Assembly (NCBI GenBank): GCA_965178525.1
Contig: CBCXVS010000075.1
Location: 1 to 26,064 of the forward strand
From: CBCXVS01 sp965178525
Lineage (GTDB): Bacteria > Tectomicrobia > Entotheonellia > Entotheonellales > Entotheonellaceae
Direction: 5' to 3'
Length of the DNA: 26,064 nt
The notes beneath the pieces are model-generated. The model was not told where the DNA came from. It searched no databases and was given only the letters and a program-made list of their open reading frames with translations. Positions 1-8,064 of the stretch are shown one piece after another (within the stretch, counting starts at the first letter, position 1; each line of letters opens with the position of its first letter). The translations under genes were made by a program, and so were the position numbers.

Positions 1-51
1 CTGACGAGATAACCTCAGCACAGCCCATGGGGAGCCCTTTCTAATAGGGTC

Positions 52-372
52 ATGAAATTGCGTTTTTCCCTATGCTCCCGTCGGTTTGTCGGTCGGGAAC
101 GGGAACTAGCACTCCTGCATGAGTTGCTGGAGCGGGCTGCCAGCGGGCATGGACAGATGGTCGGGGTCGTTGGCGAGGCAGGTATCGGTAAGTCTCGGCT
201 GCTCACCGAGTTTCGCCGTAGCCTCCGTGGTAAGCGGATCACGTATCTGGAAGGGCGCTGCCTCTCCTACGGCAGCGGTATGCCCTATCTCCCTGTGCGT
301 GACATCCTTTACGGCGCTTTTGGAATGACACCAGCGGATCAGCCCGAGGAGATTCGCGCAAAAGTATATCGT
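52..372 (+). pseudogene. Truncated AAA-type ATPase fragment, interrupted by an IS element
   Basis: This is the start of an ATPase domain of the kind found in multidomain cyclase/ATPase/TPR regulators. Visible landmarks are FVGRERELALL near residue 12, a Walker A motif GEAGIGKS, and the family stretch YLEGRCLSYGSGMPYLPV. Homology stops after EEIRAKV at about base 365, where the sequence turns AT-rich and soon enters an IS4-type transposase. An in-frame TAA lies at bases 10-12, so no cyclase domain precedes it in this frame. The remaining ATPase and TPR parts do not reappear after the IS elements. The domain is related to the ATPase region of the intact regulator at 2644-6009, so it is probably a broken paralogue. 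It could instead be the 3' part of a gene entering from the left with a frameshift. Confidence 0.7.
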
Positions 373-484
373 AGCCCACTGTACATGACAAAAATATCTA
401 ACACATTGAAAAGTAATGTGTAATCTCTTATTTTAGGGGTATCACAAACCTTCCCCAAACGCCTTGCGCTTAGGAGATTACACC

Positions 485-1548
485 GTGGATCATACTACCC
501 TGCTCAGCCATGTGCTCAAACTCCATTTTGGTTGGCATTTGGCACGGATTCAATGCCTCTCTTGCCTCATCATCGCCTTATACAAAGTGAAGACGGTGAA
601 TTTGGTCGAGTTCGCCACCGCTTTTTCGGGTTCAGCCAAAGTGGACTCGCATTACCGGCGCATTCAGCGATTTTTCAAAGAAGTCAATCTTCAACAAGAC
701 ACTGTCGCCCGCTTGGTTGTCTCCTTGTTGCCTGACGATCAATTCGTTTTATCGATGGACCGCACCACTTGGATGCTGGGAGGCTTGGCGATTAATTTTC
801 TGGTCCTGTCTGTCGTGAATCAGGGTACCGCTTTTGCTATATTTTGGATACTCCTTCCCAAGCAGGGAAATTCAAATACAAAGGAGCGAATTCAGCTCAT
901 CGATCCATTTCTCGACGTCTTTGGCAGTCACAAAATTAAATATTTCACAGGTGATCGAGAGTTTATTGGTCAAGAGTGGTTTGCCTATTTGATCAAGCAT
1001 CAGATTCAATTTCGGCTTCGCATCAAAAAGAATATGATGATTTCGCGTTCGAATGGGCAGTTGTCAGCCGCCAAGAACTTTTTCAGAAGCCTGTCCCTTT
1101 CAACGGAGTGTCAATTAGTTGATCGCCGATATGTTTGTGGTCATCTACTTTGGGTGACAGGGATGCGTCTCCCCTCAGGTGATGATTTGATAGTTGTCGC
1201 TCACGATGATTCTGCTCAAGTGATGAGAAATTATGCAAAAAGATGGAAAATTGAAGTTCTTTTTGAACATTAAAATCGAGAGGATTTAACTTTGAAGACG
1301 TCAATCTGAAAGATCAAGAAGGTTTAAAGCGGCTTCTTGCTGTCATCACGATGGCTTTTTGCTGGGCCTATCATGTCGGCGCTTGGTTGAATGAGATGAA
1401 ACCGATTCGAATCAAAAAACATCAACGTCCAGCGAAGAGCGTGTTTCGCTATGGCTTTGACTGGATTCGCCATCTCCTCTTCAACCCAGAAGACAAACAA
1501 CAGGAGCTTCCACAGGTCTTGACTCTAGGGTTGTTCCCCAATAGTTAA
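485..1548 (+). pseudogene. IS4-family DDE transposase, frameshifted
   Basis: The chosen start is GTG at 485, preceded by AGGAG at 472-476. The protein carries the DDE layout of IS4 transposases: first Asp in SMDRTTW, second Asp in FTGDREFIG, third acidic residue in KRWKIEVLFEH. The frame stops at TAA, 1271-1273, and homology continues one frame over as LKSRGFNFEDVN to the stop at 1548. A single lost T in the run before TAAAA explains this. Joining the frames restores Tyr-2-Arg-3-Glu-6-Lys, the YREK signature, so the frameshift falls between its Glu and Lys. The element looks more AT-rich than its surroundings. Its left end should lie around 366-380, where the ATPase fragment breaks off. I could not find convincing terminal inverted repeats. 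Confidence 0.85.
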
Positions 1549-1597
1549 TGAGGTAGGCTATCCTCCCCCAAACGATGGAGGGAGCCCAGCCAGGTCA

Positions 1598-2522
1598 TTG
1601 GTTATCCGAGATGATCGGCAGATGAAAGCCTTAACCGGTGTGTCTCAGACGCAATTTGACTTCTTGCTGCCCGCCTTCAGCCACGTCTATCAACAGGCTC
1701 AGCAAAAACGCTATGAGGAGGGTGTCCAAGCTGGCAAACGCAGCCGAAAGCCGGGTGCAGGTATCAAAGGCAAATTACCCACTCTGTCAGACAAACTCCT
1801 GTTCGTTCTATATTATTACAAGACGTATCCGACGTTTGATGTTCTTGGTGCACAATTTGGTATGGTACGTTCGAAAGCGAATGAAAATCTCCATAAGCTC
1901 TCTCCCATCCTGTATGACACGTTAGTGCAGTTAGACCTCATGCCTTATCGAGAGTTGAAGACCCCAGAGTCGTTGAGGGAGGCGTTGTCAGGTGTGGATC
2001 AACTGATTATTGATGCGACTGAAAGAAGCTATCGCCGGTCACAAGATGAGACGACCCAACGTGAACACTATAGTGGTAAAAAAAAGCCATACGCTGAAAA
2101 ATACAGTGATGTCGATGCCGGATAAATGGATCGTCTTTCTGGGCCGTACGTTTAGTGGTCACAACCATGATTACAGCATGTTAAAACAAGAGTTCCCACC
2201 GGACTTAGACCGGTTTAGTGACGTAGAAGTTTGGGTGCACCTGGGTTATCAGGGGATTCAGTCGGACTACAAAGGCGAAATGCTTGAGATTCCACACAAG
2301 AAACCCCGGAAGAGCAAGACGAATCCGACTCCAGAATTGACGGCGGAGCAGCAGGCGGCGAATTATGCCGTGAGTCAAGTTCGCATCTTGATCGAACATG
2401 CCATCGGCGGTATGAAGCGTTTCAACATTTTGGTGCAGCGTTTCCGCAACCGCAAAGATCACTTTGAGGATGATTCGGTGGGCATCTGGGCTGGGCTAGG
2501 GAACCTGATCTTATGCTATTGA
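1598..2522 (+). mobile_element. IS5-family (IS427-like) insertion sequence, two-frame transposase
   Basis: Frame A runs from TTG 1598 to a stop at 2125 and holds a helix-turn-helix region and the first catalytic Asp in IIDATERSYRR. Frame B, open from 2010 to 2522, continues with KKSHTLKN, GRTFSGHNHDYSMLKQEFPP and the Glu-bearing segment VRILIEHAIGGMKRFN. The frames meet at eight A residues, 2078-2085. Going from A to B needs a +1 (or -2) shift. IS427-group elements are known to use two overlapping frames, so slippage at the A tract is possible, but an indel in a dead copy is equally possible. The position that usually reads D-L-G-Y/F reads HLGYQGI, suggesting that the second catalytic Asp is replaced by His. 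Inverted repeats and target duplications were not resolved. Confidence 0.8.
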
Positions 2523-2643
2523 GGAACAACTCTAATAATGAGTTCTACGTTTTGGCTGTGCAACAGGCCACTTTCGACGAGGTGCTCGTAAGCGGGCTGT
2601 GTCATAGAACCTCCTCGGCGGGGAAACATTCTTGGGAGCCTCC
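2523..2643. other. IS flank without a gene
   Basis: This stretch lies between the IS5-family transposase stop and the stop codon of the cyclase regulator. It presumably holds the right end of the IS. I see no continuation of the broken ATPase gene and no clear terminator. Confidence 0.4.
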
Positions 2644-5600
2644 TTATTCTTGTGCGATGAACGCCCAGACCTCCTGCAGATCAGCCGTCTCAAATCCTTC
2701 GCTAAACCCATGGTAGACAGCGGTCAACGACTCACGGGCTGCAGTCGCCTTGCCCTGCCTCAGCCACAGCTGGCTCAAGCTGAGCGCGGTCCGTAGCTCC
2801 AGTGATTTTGCGCGTTGCTGCTGTGCCGTATGCAGGGCTTGCCGAAAACACGTTTCGGCCTCCGCTTCATCCGCCGCCGGTAGAGCCAGCAACAACGCGC
2901 CTTTGAGACGATACAGTTCAGCCTGATACCAGTGCTCGCCCGTGGCATACGCGGCCCTGAGGCCGTCGTTCAACGTCTTCAACCCGTCATCGTATCGCCC
3001 CGCCTTGGCATAGACTTCAGCTTGGAGAGCCAGGCCGTATGGGCGTTGGATCTCAGCTCCTGTGGCGCGGTAGGCATCCAGCCCCTGCTGTATCTGTGCG
3101 ATGCCCGCCTCGGTGTCTCCCCGTGTCGCCAGCACCCAGCCCCGCAGGATCATGCCCTCCGCTAACCAATGCGGAAACCCCTGCGCGTGTGCCAGGTCCA
3201 TCAACGCCTCGGCCTGCTCATGCACGGCATGATCTTCCCGGCGTAGCTGATGCAGGACGCCGGCCCAGTTCAAGGCCGCCGCGATACTATGGGCATGCGC
3301 TAAATCCTGGGCCAGCTCGAGTGCTTTGTGGCTACTGGCCAGGGCTTGATCCGGAAAGCCCAGCAGCCACAATACCCAGGCCATATAGGCCAGACATATC
3401 ACCCCGGGGTCGGTTCCATAGAGAAATGCCAGGGCGTGGTGCTGCTTCGCATCGTAGAGCGTGATCCCTTGCTGCAAATGGCGGCGCGCGGTTTCGAACT
3501 CGCCAAGCCAAAGGAACGTGTTGCCCAGTGCCCGGTGGGCCTCGACCATGCGAGCGGGATCCGGAAATCGCTGGGCATAGTCCCACAGTTGCTCGGCCAG
3601 CGTCCACGCCGTTTGCAGCTCAGCCCGGACTTCTGCGCAGACCCATAACCCGCGCAGAACCGGGAAAAGTTGTGACGTCTCTCCCATCTGTTGGCAAAGT
3701 TCCCGGGACCGTGTGTAGGCATGCGCCACGTCCGGTGCGGCGAATCCTTGAGTCGCAATCAATGCTGGGGCGAGCGCCGCCTGTAACGTCAACTCTTGCT
3801 GCCGGCGTTCCGGGATGTTGGACAGCGTTTGCAGCAATGCCAAACCCCGCCGGAAATGGGCCACCGCTTCGACATTCGCCGACCGTTGTAGGGCGTGTTG
3901 ACCGGCCCGCTGCCAATACGTAATCGCCGGCTCCGTGAGGCCGGCTTCCGTGGCATGATGGGCCAAGAGTTCCGGCTGCGTCTTCATCAGGTTCGGAAAT
4001 TGATCGGCCAACACCTGGGTGATACGCTGGTGCACTTGCTGCCGGGTGCTCTTGAGCAGAGATTGATAGGCCACTTCCTGGATGAGGGTATGCTTAAAAA
4101 TATAAGTCGCCTGCGGCAATTCACCGCGCTGGTAGATCAGCTCGGCCTGCATGAGCCGTTGCAGTTCGCGCTGCAGGGTGGCATCGTCCAACTGCGATAC
4201 CGCTTGCAGCAACGCATAGGGAAATTGCCGGCCAATGACCGCGCCCAGTTGCGCAATGCCTCTGGCGGTCACCAGCCGATCCAAGCGCGCCATTAACGAG
4301 TCCTGCAAGGTCGCCGGGATGGCCAAGGCGGGCAACGGTCCCATTAATTCATAGTGCATTGAGCCTTCTCGCAGCAGCCCCGACTCCAGCACCATCTTGG
4401 TCAACTCTTCAACGAACAGTGGAATTCCGTCAGCCCGGGAGACGATATGCTGATGCAGGGCGCCTGGGAGCGTTTTTCCCGCGGTGAGTTGCGCGATCAT
4501 GGCGCCAACCTGATCACGTGGCAGCCGGCGTAGGGCAATAGTGGCCAGGTGCTCCCTCTCGGGCCATGGCGGGGAAAAGTCGGGACGATAGGTCAACAGG
4601 ACCAAGACGCGATCGGGCAGCCCTTTGTCAAGCAACCGACTCAGAAAGTCAAGCGTTGACGGATCAATCCAGTGCAGCCCTTCCATGATGAAGGCAACCG
4701 GCCGCTGTATGGCCAGTTGTTGTAAAATGGCCAAAAAGGCTTCCAGAGTTTGGTGTCGCTGCTGATGTGGCGTCAAGGCCAGCGGCGGATACGGCTCCGA
4801 GGGAAGCGCGGTCCCTAAGAGCGCGGCAAAGAGGGGCACCGTCTCCGCCAACGACATACGGCACAGCCTCACCATGCGTTCGACTTTGGCGATTTGTTCC
4901 GCCGGCGTATCTTCCCGCCGCAGTTGCAGGAGGCGCTGCAACAACTCGATGAGCGGATACAGTGTACTGTGCTGATGATAGGGCAAACCGCGGCACTCCA
5001 ACCAGATATGCCGCTCGGCCACGACCGAAGTTTTAAGCTCCTGCACCAGGCGTGATTTGCCCACGCCCGCTTCGCCGCTGAGCCATACCATATGCCCCGG
5101 CCCCTCCCGGACCTGCCGCCAGAGCTGCGCCAGCTGCCTCGCTTCTGCGTCGCGCCCGACTAGCGGCGTGAACAACCGTGTATCGGCCGCGTTGAAGCGG
5201 CCCGGTTCCTGATGTTCGCCCAGCACCCGATACAGCATCATCGGCACGGGGACGCCTCGGAGGGTCTGCAGTCCTAGTTCTTGACAGTCAAAATGGTCCT
5301 GCACGAGCCGATAGGTTGCGTTTCCGATTACCATCGTGCCGGGCGCTGCCACCCCTTGTATGCGTGCTGCAATATGCGGTGTATCCCCGAGCGCTAGTTG
5401 CTCGTATCTGCCCTCTCCGCCAATCCCGCCGACCACGACCAGACCGGTATAAATGCCCACACGTACGGCGAGGCGCAACCCTTGCTCCCGCTCGACACGG
5501 AGGCGCAGCGCATCCATGGCCTCGAGCAGGCCCAGACCGGCGCGCACAGCGCGTTGGGCGTCATCTTCATGCGCCTGCGGATAGCCAAAGTAGACGAGGA

Positions 5601-6009
5601 GTCCGTCGCCGAGATATTGCGCGATATAGCCCTCAAAGCGGTGGATCACCGCCGCACAGGTCGTCTGATAGGCGCGGACCAAGTCGCGCCAATCCTCCGG
5701 GTCAAGTTGTCCGACGAGGGCGGTTGACTCCACCAGGTCGCAAAACATGACCGTTAGTTGGCGACGCTCGGCTTCGTGGGTCGTGGTGGTGGCTGCGGCC
5801 ATTGGGAGCGGCAGTTGTGGCGGCATGGCGTGTAGGTCGTCGTGTTGTTGGGGGTCGTGTGCGAGTGGGGTGGCGCATTGATGGCAGAACTTGGCTTGTT
5901 GAGGATTCTCGGTGCCACAGGATGGACAACATGGACTCAGGGAGGCGGCGCAGGCATGGCAGAATGTGGCGCCCAACGGATTTTCATGCTGACACTGGGA
6001 ACATTGCAT
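2644..6009 (-). CDS. Zinc-ribbon / class III nucleotidyl cyclase / AAA ATPase / TPR regulator
   Basis: 1121 aa, cytoplasmic. Residues 1-47 form a double zinc ribbon (CSQC, CHAC, CPSC, CHQC). Residues about 82-265 are a class III adenylate/guanylate cyclase domain: metal Asp91 in VMFCDLVEST, second metal Asp135 in YLGDGLLVYFG, and a conserved Arg in PHIAARIQ. Residues about 280-480 are a STAND/AAA-like ATPase with Walker A GEAGVGKS (312-319) and a Walker B-like segment AFIMEGLHWIDP (439-450). The remainder is helical and TPR-like. The position before IAAR, usually Asn in cyclases, is His212, so catalytic output is uncertain. The start at 6009 is supported by GGGAG a few bases upstream. Proteins of this architecture are thought to act as ligand- or protein-sensing regulators; the signal here is unknown. 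Confidence 0.9.
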   Translation of the reverse strand: MQCSQCQHENPLGATFCHACAASLSPCCPSCGTENPQQAKFCHQCATPLAHDPQQHDDLHAMPPQLPLPMAAATTTTHEAERRQLTVMFCDLVESTALVGQLDPEDWRDLVRAYQTTCAAVIHRFEGYIAQYLGDGLLVYFGYPQAHEDDAQRAVRAGLGLLEAMDALRLRVEREQGLRLAVRVGIYTGLVVVGGIGGEGRYEQLALGDTPHIAARIQGVAAPGTMVIGNATYRLVQDHFDCQELGLQTLRGVPVPMMLYRVLGEHQEPGRFNAADTRLFTPLVGRDAEARQLAQLWRQVREGPGHMVWLSGEAGVGKSRLVQELKTSVVAERHIWLECRGLPYHQHSTLYPLIELLQRLLQLRREDTPAEQIAKVERMVRLCRMSLAETVPLFAALLGTALPSEPYPPLALTPHQQRHQTLEAFLAILQQLAIQRPVAFIMEGLHWIDPSTLDFLSRLLDKGLPDRVLVLLTYRPDFSPPWPEREHLATIALRRLPRDQVGAMIAQLTAGKTLPGALHQHIVSRADGIPLFVEELTKMVLESGLLREGSMHYELMGPLPALAIPATLQDSLMARLDRLVTARGIAQLGAVIGRQFPYALLQAVSQLDDATLQRELQRLMQAELIYQRGELPQATYIFKHTLIQEVAYQSLLKSTRQQVHQRITQVLADQFPNLMKTQPELLAHHATEAGLTEPAITYWQRAGQHALQRSANVEAVAHFRRGLALLQTLSNIPERRQQELTLQAALAPALIATQGFAAPDVAHAYTRSRELCQQMGETSQLFPVLRGLWVCAEVRAELQTAWTLAEQLWDYAQRFPDPARMVEAHRALGNTFLWLGEFETARRHLQQGITLYDAKQHHALAFLYGTDPGVICLAYMAWVLWLLGFPDQALASSHKALELAQDLAHAHSIAAALNWAGVLHQLRREDHAVHEQAEALMDLAHAQGFPHWLAEGMILRGWVLATRGDTEAGIAQIQQGLDAYRATGAEIQRPYGLALQAEVYAKAGRYDDGLKTLNDGLRAAYATGEHWYQAELYRLKGALLLALPAADEAEAETCFRQALHTAQQQRAKSLELRTALSLSQLWLRQGKATAARESLTAVYHGFSEGFETADLQEVWAFIAQE

Positions 6010-6071
6010 GTCCTACTCCCACCTCTGCTGATGACCGGGATGGTTGACGCCTTCATCTGTGTGAGAATAGG

Positions 6072-6107
6072 GACTTCAGACGTTCTTTTCAAGCGTGTAC
6101 TATACGG
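6072..6107. repeat. Direct repeat copy A, left flank of the cassette block
   Basis: The core ACGTTCTTTTCAAGCG at 6080-6095 is identical to 8215-8230. Flanking bases are also alike: on the minus strand both copies show CGTAT, six variable bases, the core, then YTGMAGTSCCTAT. Copy A lies in the leader between the regulator gene and the DUF2283 gene. Confidence 0.75.
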
Positions 6108-6120
6108 CTGCGCGACCTTG

Positions 6121-6339
6121 TTAGCCCGTGATGGTTTGGGTGGTGAACGGCACCTTGCTCACCATGAGTTCGTGAAGCTCTACCTTCGAGCTTGCGTTAT
6201 CGATATCGATGCCGACGACATTTCCTGATTCATCGTAGTCGAGAATGACCCCCTCTGAGATCTCACGGCTATCCACACTCGTGCCGTGGGATAGGTCAAT
6301 ATATAGGGAGTCCGTATCCGGATAGTAGTTGAGTTTCAT
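6121..6339 (-). CDS. DUF2283 family small protein
   Basis: 72 aa. The pattern KLNYYPDTDSLYIDLS, then EGVILDYDESGNVVGIDIDNAS, is typical of DUF2283, a short beta-rich family usually encoded next to small hypothetical or DUF4258-like proteins. The ATG at 6339 overlaps the TGA of the upstream gene by four bases (ATGA), so the two are translationally coupled. The stop codon TAA falls inside GGCTAAC, which resembles the first core box of an attC site with one mismatch. The pair behaves like a toxin-antitoxin module in its size, order and coupling, but no biochemical role is established for it here. Confidence 0.8.
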   Translation of the reverse strand: MKLNYYPDTDSLYIDLSHGTSVDSREISEGVILDYDESGNVVGIDIDNASSKVELHELMVSKVPFTTQTITG

Positions 6340-6578
6340 GGCTGAAACCTTTTGTCAGGGAAGGCATTATGAATCGTGGTTTTGTCCTCCAAGGTCACGA
6401 CACGAAGTATACGTCCTTCCAGTTCTTCGATTGCCGCCCAGAATCGGTACCGGTTGTGTTCTTGCGGCTCCGTTTTGATGGGATGCTCGACGACTCGAAT
6501 ACACCACTCCTTTTTAAGATACGGCCGCTTGCGCAAGACCTCGTTCTCGAAGTAGTCAGTGAACCGGTATTCCTGCAT
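6336..6578 (-). CDS. Small DUF4258-like hypothetical protein paired with DUF2283
   Basis: 80 aa. The sequence shows YRFTDYFENEVL, then KKEWCIRVVEHP, RYRFWAAIEELEGRILRVVTLED and TIHNAFPD. This is the layout of compact alpha/beta proteins often found upstream of DUF2283 genes. The His/Arg/Asp-rich C-terminal half is reminiscent of small RelE/DUF4258-like folds, but I cannot assign a catalytic residue. The gene starts shortly after the attC-like site at 6627-6707 in cassette orientation and overlaps the next gene by four bases. The probable unit is a two-gene cassette. The ribosome-binding site is weak. Confidence 0.7.
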   Translation of the reverse strand: MQEYRFTDYFENEVLRKRPYLKKEWCIRVVEHPIKTEPQEHNRYRFWAAIEELEGRILRVVTLEDKTTIHNAFPDKRFQP

Positions 6579-6626
6579 GAGGCAAACTATTTTCCCGGTT
6601 TTGCGTTCATCATTTTTCGGCTAATG

Positions 6627-6707
6627 GCCTAGCTTCAGCCTCTGCCGGAAGCGGGCGCGACGGCGGAGTGGTCGCTGTAGGCAGTCGTCTGCAAGCTAAT
6701 GTTAGAC
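6627..6707 (-). repeat. Putative integron attC site 1
   Basis: The outer boxes on the plus strand are GCCTAGC (6627-6633) and GTTAGAC (6701-6707). These match the RYYYAAC...GTTRRRY pair, with one mismatch in the first. Internal arms pair imperfectly (CAGCCTCTGCC against TAGCTTGCAGAC) with an unpaired base. The site lies directly after the stop codon of the PIN-associated small gene when read on the minus strand, which is where a cassette attC belongs. It is weaker than the site at 7462-7558. Confidence 0.5.
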
Positions 6708-6711
6708 GAAG

Positions 6712-6921
6712 CTACGGGCGCTGATCGCTGAAAACCTCATTGAAGAACTGCTCTTTCTCAAGATGAGATTGCCACTCCCAATGGCGTTTGACTGACTCTA
6801 TTCTTTTCTGCACAGGCAGGGACAGAAACCGAGCGGCTTCCACAGGTCCCAAGGTTTCCATCAAGACCTCGATAGCTCTTTGGATGAGGGTTTCCTCACT
6901 TAGAAATTGGCTTGATTTCAT
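6712..6921 (-). CDS. Small partner of PIN-domain protein (possible antitoxin)
   Basis: 69 aa from ATG 6921, preceded by GAGG inside the upstream gene. The ATG overlaps the upstream TGA (ATGA). A longer start at 6990 is possible but would overlap the PIN gene heavily. The protein is helical, with ETLIQRAIEVLMETLGPVEAARFLSL, then VKRHWEWQSHLEKEQFFNEVF. I do not recognise a named family. Its size, coupling and position next to a PIN ribonuclease domain suggest a toxin-antitoxin partner, here in toxin-first order. The attC-like site begins a few bases after its stop codon. Confidence 0.7.
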   Translation of the reverse strand: MKSSQFLSEETLIQRAIEVLMETLGPVEAARFLSLPVQKRIESVKRHWEWQSHLEKEQFFNEVFSDQRP

Positions 6922-7379
6922 CGTAAATCCTCTGCAACGCAAAAATCGATGGGGCTCATGACTCGCAGGTGCACCGTAATACGCCGACATTGCCTGAGCA
7001 ATCGATCATCACACGTAATGAATACATCAGCGGTAGCCTCCGCAAAGGCAACATGCGCGGCATCCACGACGCCAAATCTTCGGACGTGCAGCGCGTCCGC
7101 CCGTTTTCTGACAGCGCGAAGATCACACGAGGGGTTGGCGCCATACCGGTGCAAGAGGGCAGTAACTTCTATGCGTTCCCGGGGCTCTGCAATGGCTGCG
7201 ACTTCCCTCAAGTGTACAGGAGAGACAACCATTGTATACCGACCGTTTTGTATGTGCTGCAGGATCAAATAAAATGCGTCGGTTTCCAGACGGATACGCA
7301 TGAGGTGCTGCTCATCGTAGGGCCGACATAACGTGCAAACATCCAAGTATATTCTCGTCTGTGCATTGGCCACTGTCAC
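6918..7379 (-). CDS. PIN-domain protein, putative RNase toxin
   Basis: 153 aa. The start is GTG at 7379, with AGGA five bases upstream. Acidic residues of the PIN fold are in place: Asp13 in IYLDVCTLCRP, Glu59 in HLREVAAI, Asp106 in GVVDAAHVAFAEA, and Asp118 with Asp124/125 in ADVFITCDDRLL. PIN proteins of this size are usually metal-dependent ribonucleases, often VapC-like toxins. Unlike classical vapBC, the small partner follows rather than precedes it. The gene sits in a cassette-like unit between two attC-like sites, and its leader holds a hairpin at 7391-7415. Confidence 0.85.
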   Translation of the reverse strand: MTVANAQTRIYLDVCTLCRPYDEQHLMRIRLETDAFYLILQHIQNGRYTMVVSPVHLREVAAIAEPRERIEVTALLHRYGANPSCDLRAVRKRADALHVRRFGVVDAAHVAFAEATADVFITCDDRLLRQCRRITVHLRVMSPIDFCVAEDLR

Positions 7380-7390
7380 AGTATTCCTTA

Positions 7391-7415
7391 GCCAGAGCTT
7401 TTCGGAAACTCTGGC
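7391..7415. promoter_or_regulatory. Hairpin in the leader of the PIN gene
   Basis: GCCAGAG pairs with CTCTGGC, and an inner TTT pairs with AAA across a TCGG loop with one bulged C. It ends about 12 bases before the GTG start on the minus strand and overlaps no gene. It could be an operator, an mRNA structure limiting translation, or a terminator of a passing transcript; no U-run supports the last. Confidence 0.4.
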
Positions 7416-7461
7416 TTGTTTGATGTGGATTGCTTCCTCTTGATCATGTCTCTCCTGTGAC

Positions 7462-7558
7462 GTCTAACGGCAGCGATGAGCAGCGGGGGACAGGGAGCGA
7501 TTGACGACCCTGTCAAAAACCTGTGCAACCACCCGTTCGCTCGATTGCTTGGTTAGGC
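7462..7558 (-). repeat. Putative integron attC site 2
   Basis: On the plus strand GTCTAAC (7462-7468) and GTTAGGC (7552-7558) match the attC core boxes exactly. In minus-strand (cassette) orientation, GCCTAAC is followed by a five-base spacer and AATCGAGC. That pairs with the opposite arm AATGAGC-like sequence (GATGAGC) except for one extra C. An extrahelical base in this box is the feature that orients known attC sites, and it agrees with genes reading on the minus strand. Length is 97 bases, within the attC range. The site starts 27 bases after the stop codon of the gene at 7585. Confidence 0.7.
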
Positions 7559-7584
7559 CAAATACGCCATGCGCGATTCAAAAC

Positions 7585-8007
7585 CTACACCTTATCGTAC
7601 GGACCAGCCTGTTGTAGCTCTACATCTTCGAACCGCCAAGTCTGGTCGGAATTTACCACTAAGCGTCCTTGGAATATCTGCCAAGTCCCTGTGGGAACAT
7701 GAATTACCTTCACTTGAAAAATGTTGTTCTCGGTGGGTTTTGCCCCTTTACCATACATGGTGAATCGATGTGTAGTTACAAACTTACCAGATTTTGGTTG
7801 AGTAATGATCAAAGGAGAAGATGAAGAAAAGGTATCTGATCCATGTATTGTACCAAGTTTTTTCTTGGCAGATGGCAACAAAATGAGAAACACCACAATA
7901 GATAAGGCAGACATGCATGTTGTTATGATAAATAGATTGTGTGCCCATCTGGGATAGGCCATCAAGATTGTGGACAAAGACTCAATCGTCTTTGTCAGTT
8001 TTTCCAT
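7585..8007 (-). CDS. Hypothetical single-pass membrane protein
   Basis: 140 aa. ATG 8007 follows a strong ribosome-binding site (GGGGAGGAG). A short polar N-terminus leads into one hydrophobic segment, about residues 22-46 (NLFIITTCMSALSIVVFLIL), followed by a Lys-rich stretch. That order predicts an N-terminal signal anchor, with either a cytosolic or an outside tail. The C-terminal part is beta-like (PLIITQPKSGKFV, VKVIHVPTGTWQIFQGRLVV), ending in QQAGPYDKV. I recognise no family. The gene is more AT-rich than the regulator and pump genes and lies in the cassette-like block just before an attC-like site, so it is likely acquired. Confidence 0.7.
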   Translation of the reverse strand: MEKLTKTIESLSTILMAYPRWAHNLFIITTCMSALSIVVFLILLPSAKKKLGTIHGSDTFSSSSPLIITQPKSGKFVTTHRFTMYGKGAKPTENNIFQVKVIHVPTGTWQIFQGRLVVNSDQTWRFEDVELQQAGPYDKV

Positions 8008-8064
8008 GTAACTCCTCCCCAGTCAAAAGCCAACGGGTAAAGAGAAGTACTAAAGCAACCTAAC

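Noticed and set aside
366..1597. Terminal inverted repeats and target duplication for the IS4 element
   Set aside because: No matching ends could be aligned by eye; the right end may have been removed by the adjoining IS5-type element.
6050..6126. Third attC site after the DUF2283 gene
   Set aside because: GGCTAAC has one mismatch and no pairing second core box was found within a normal distance.
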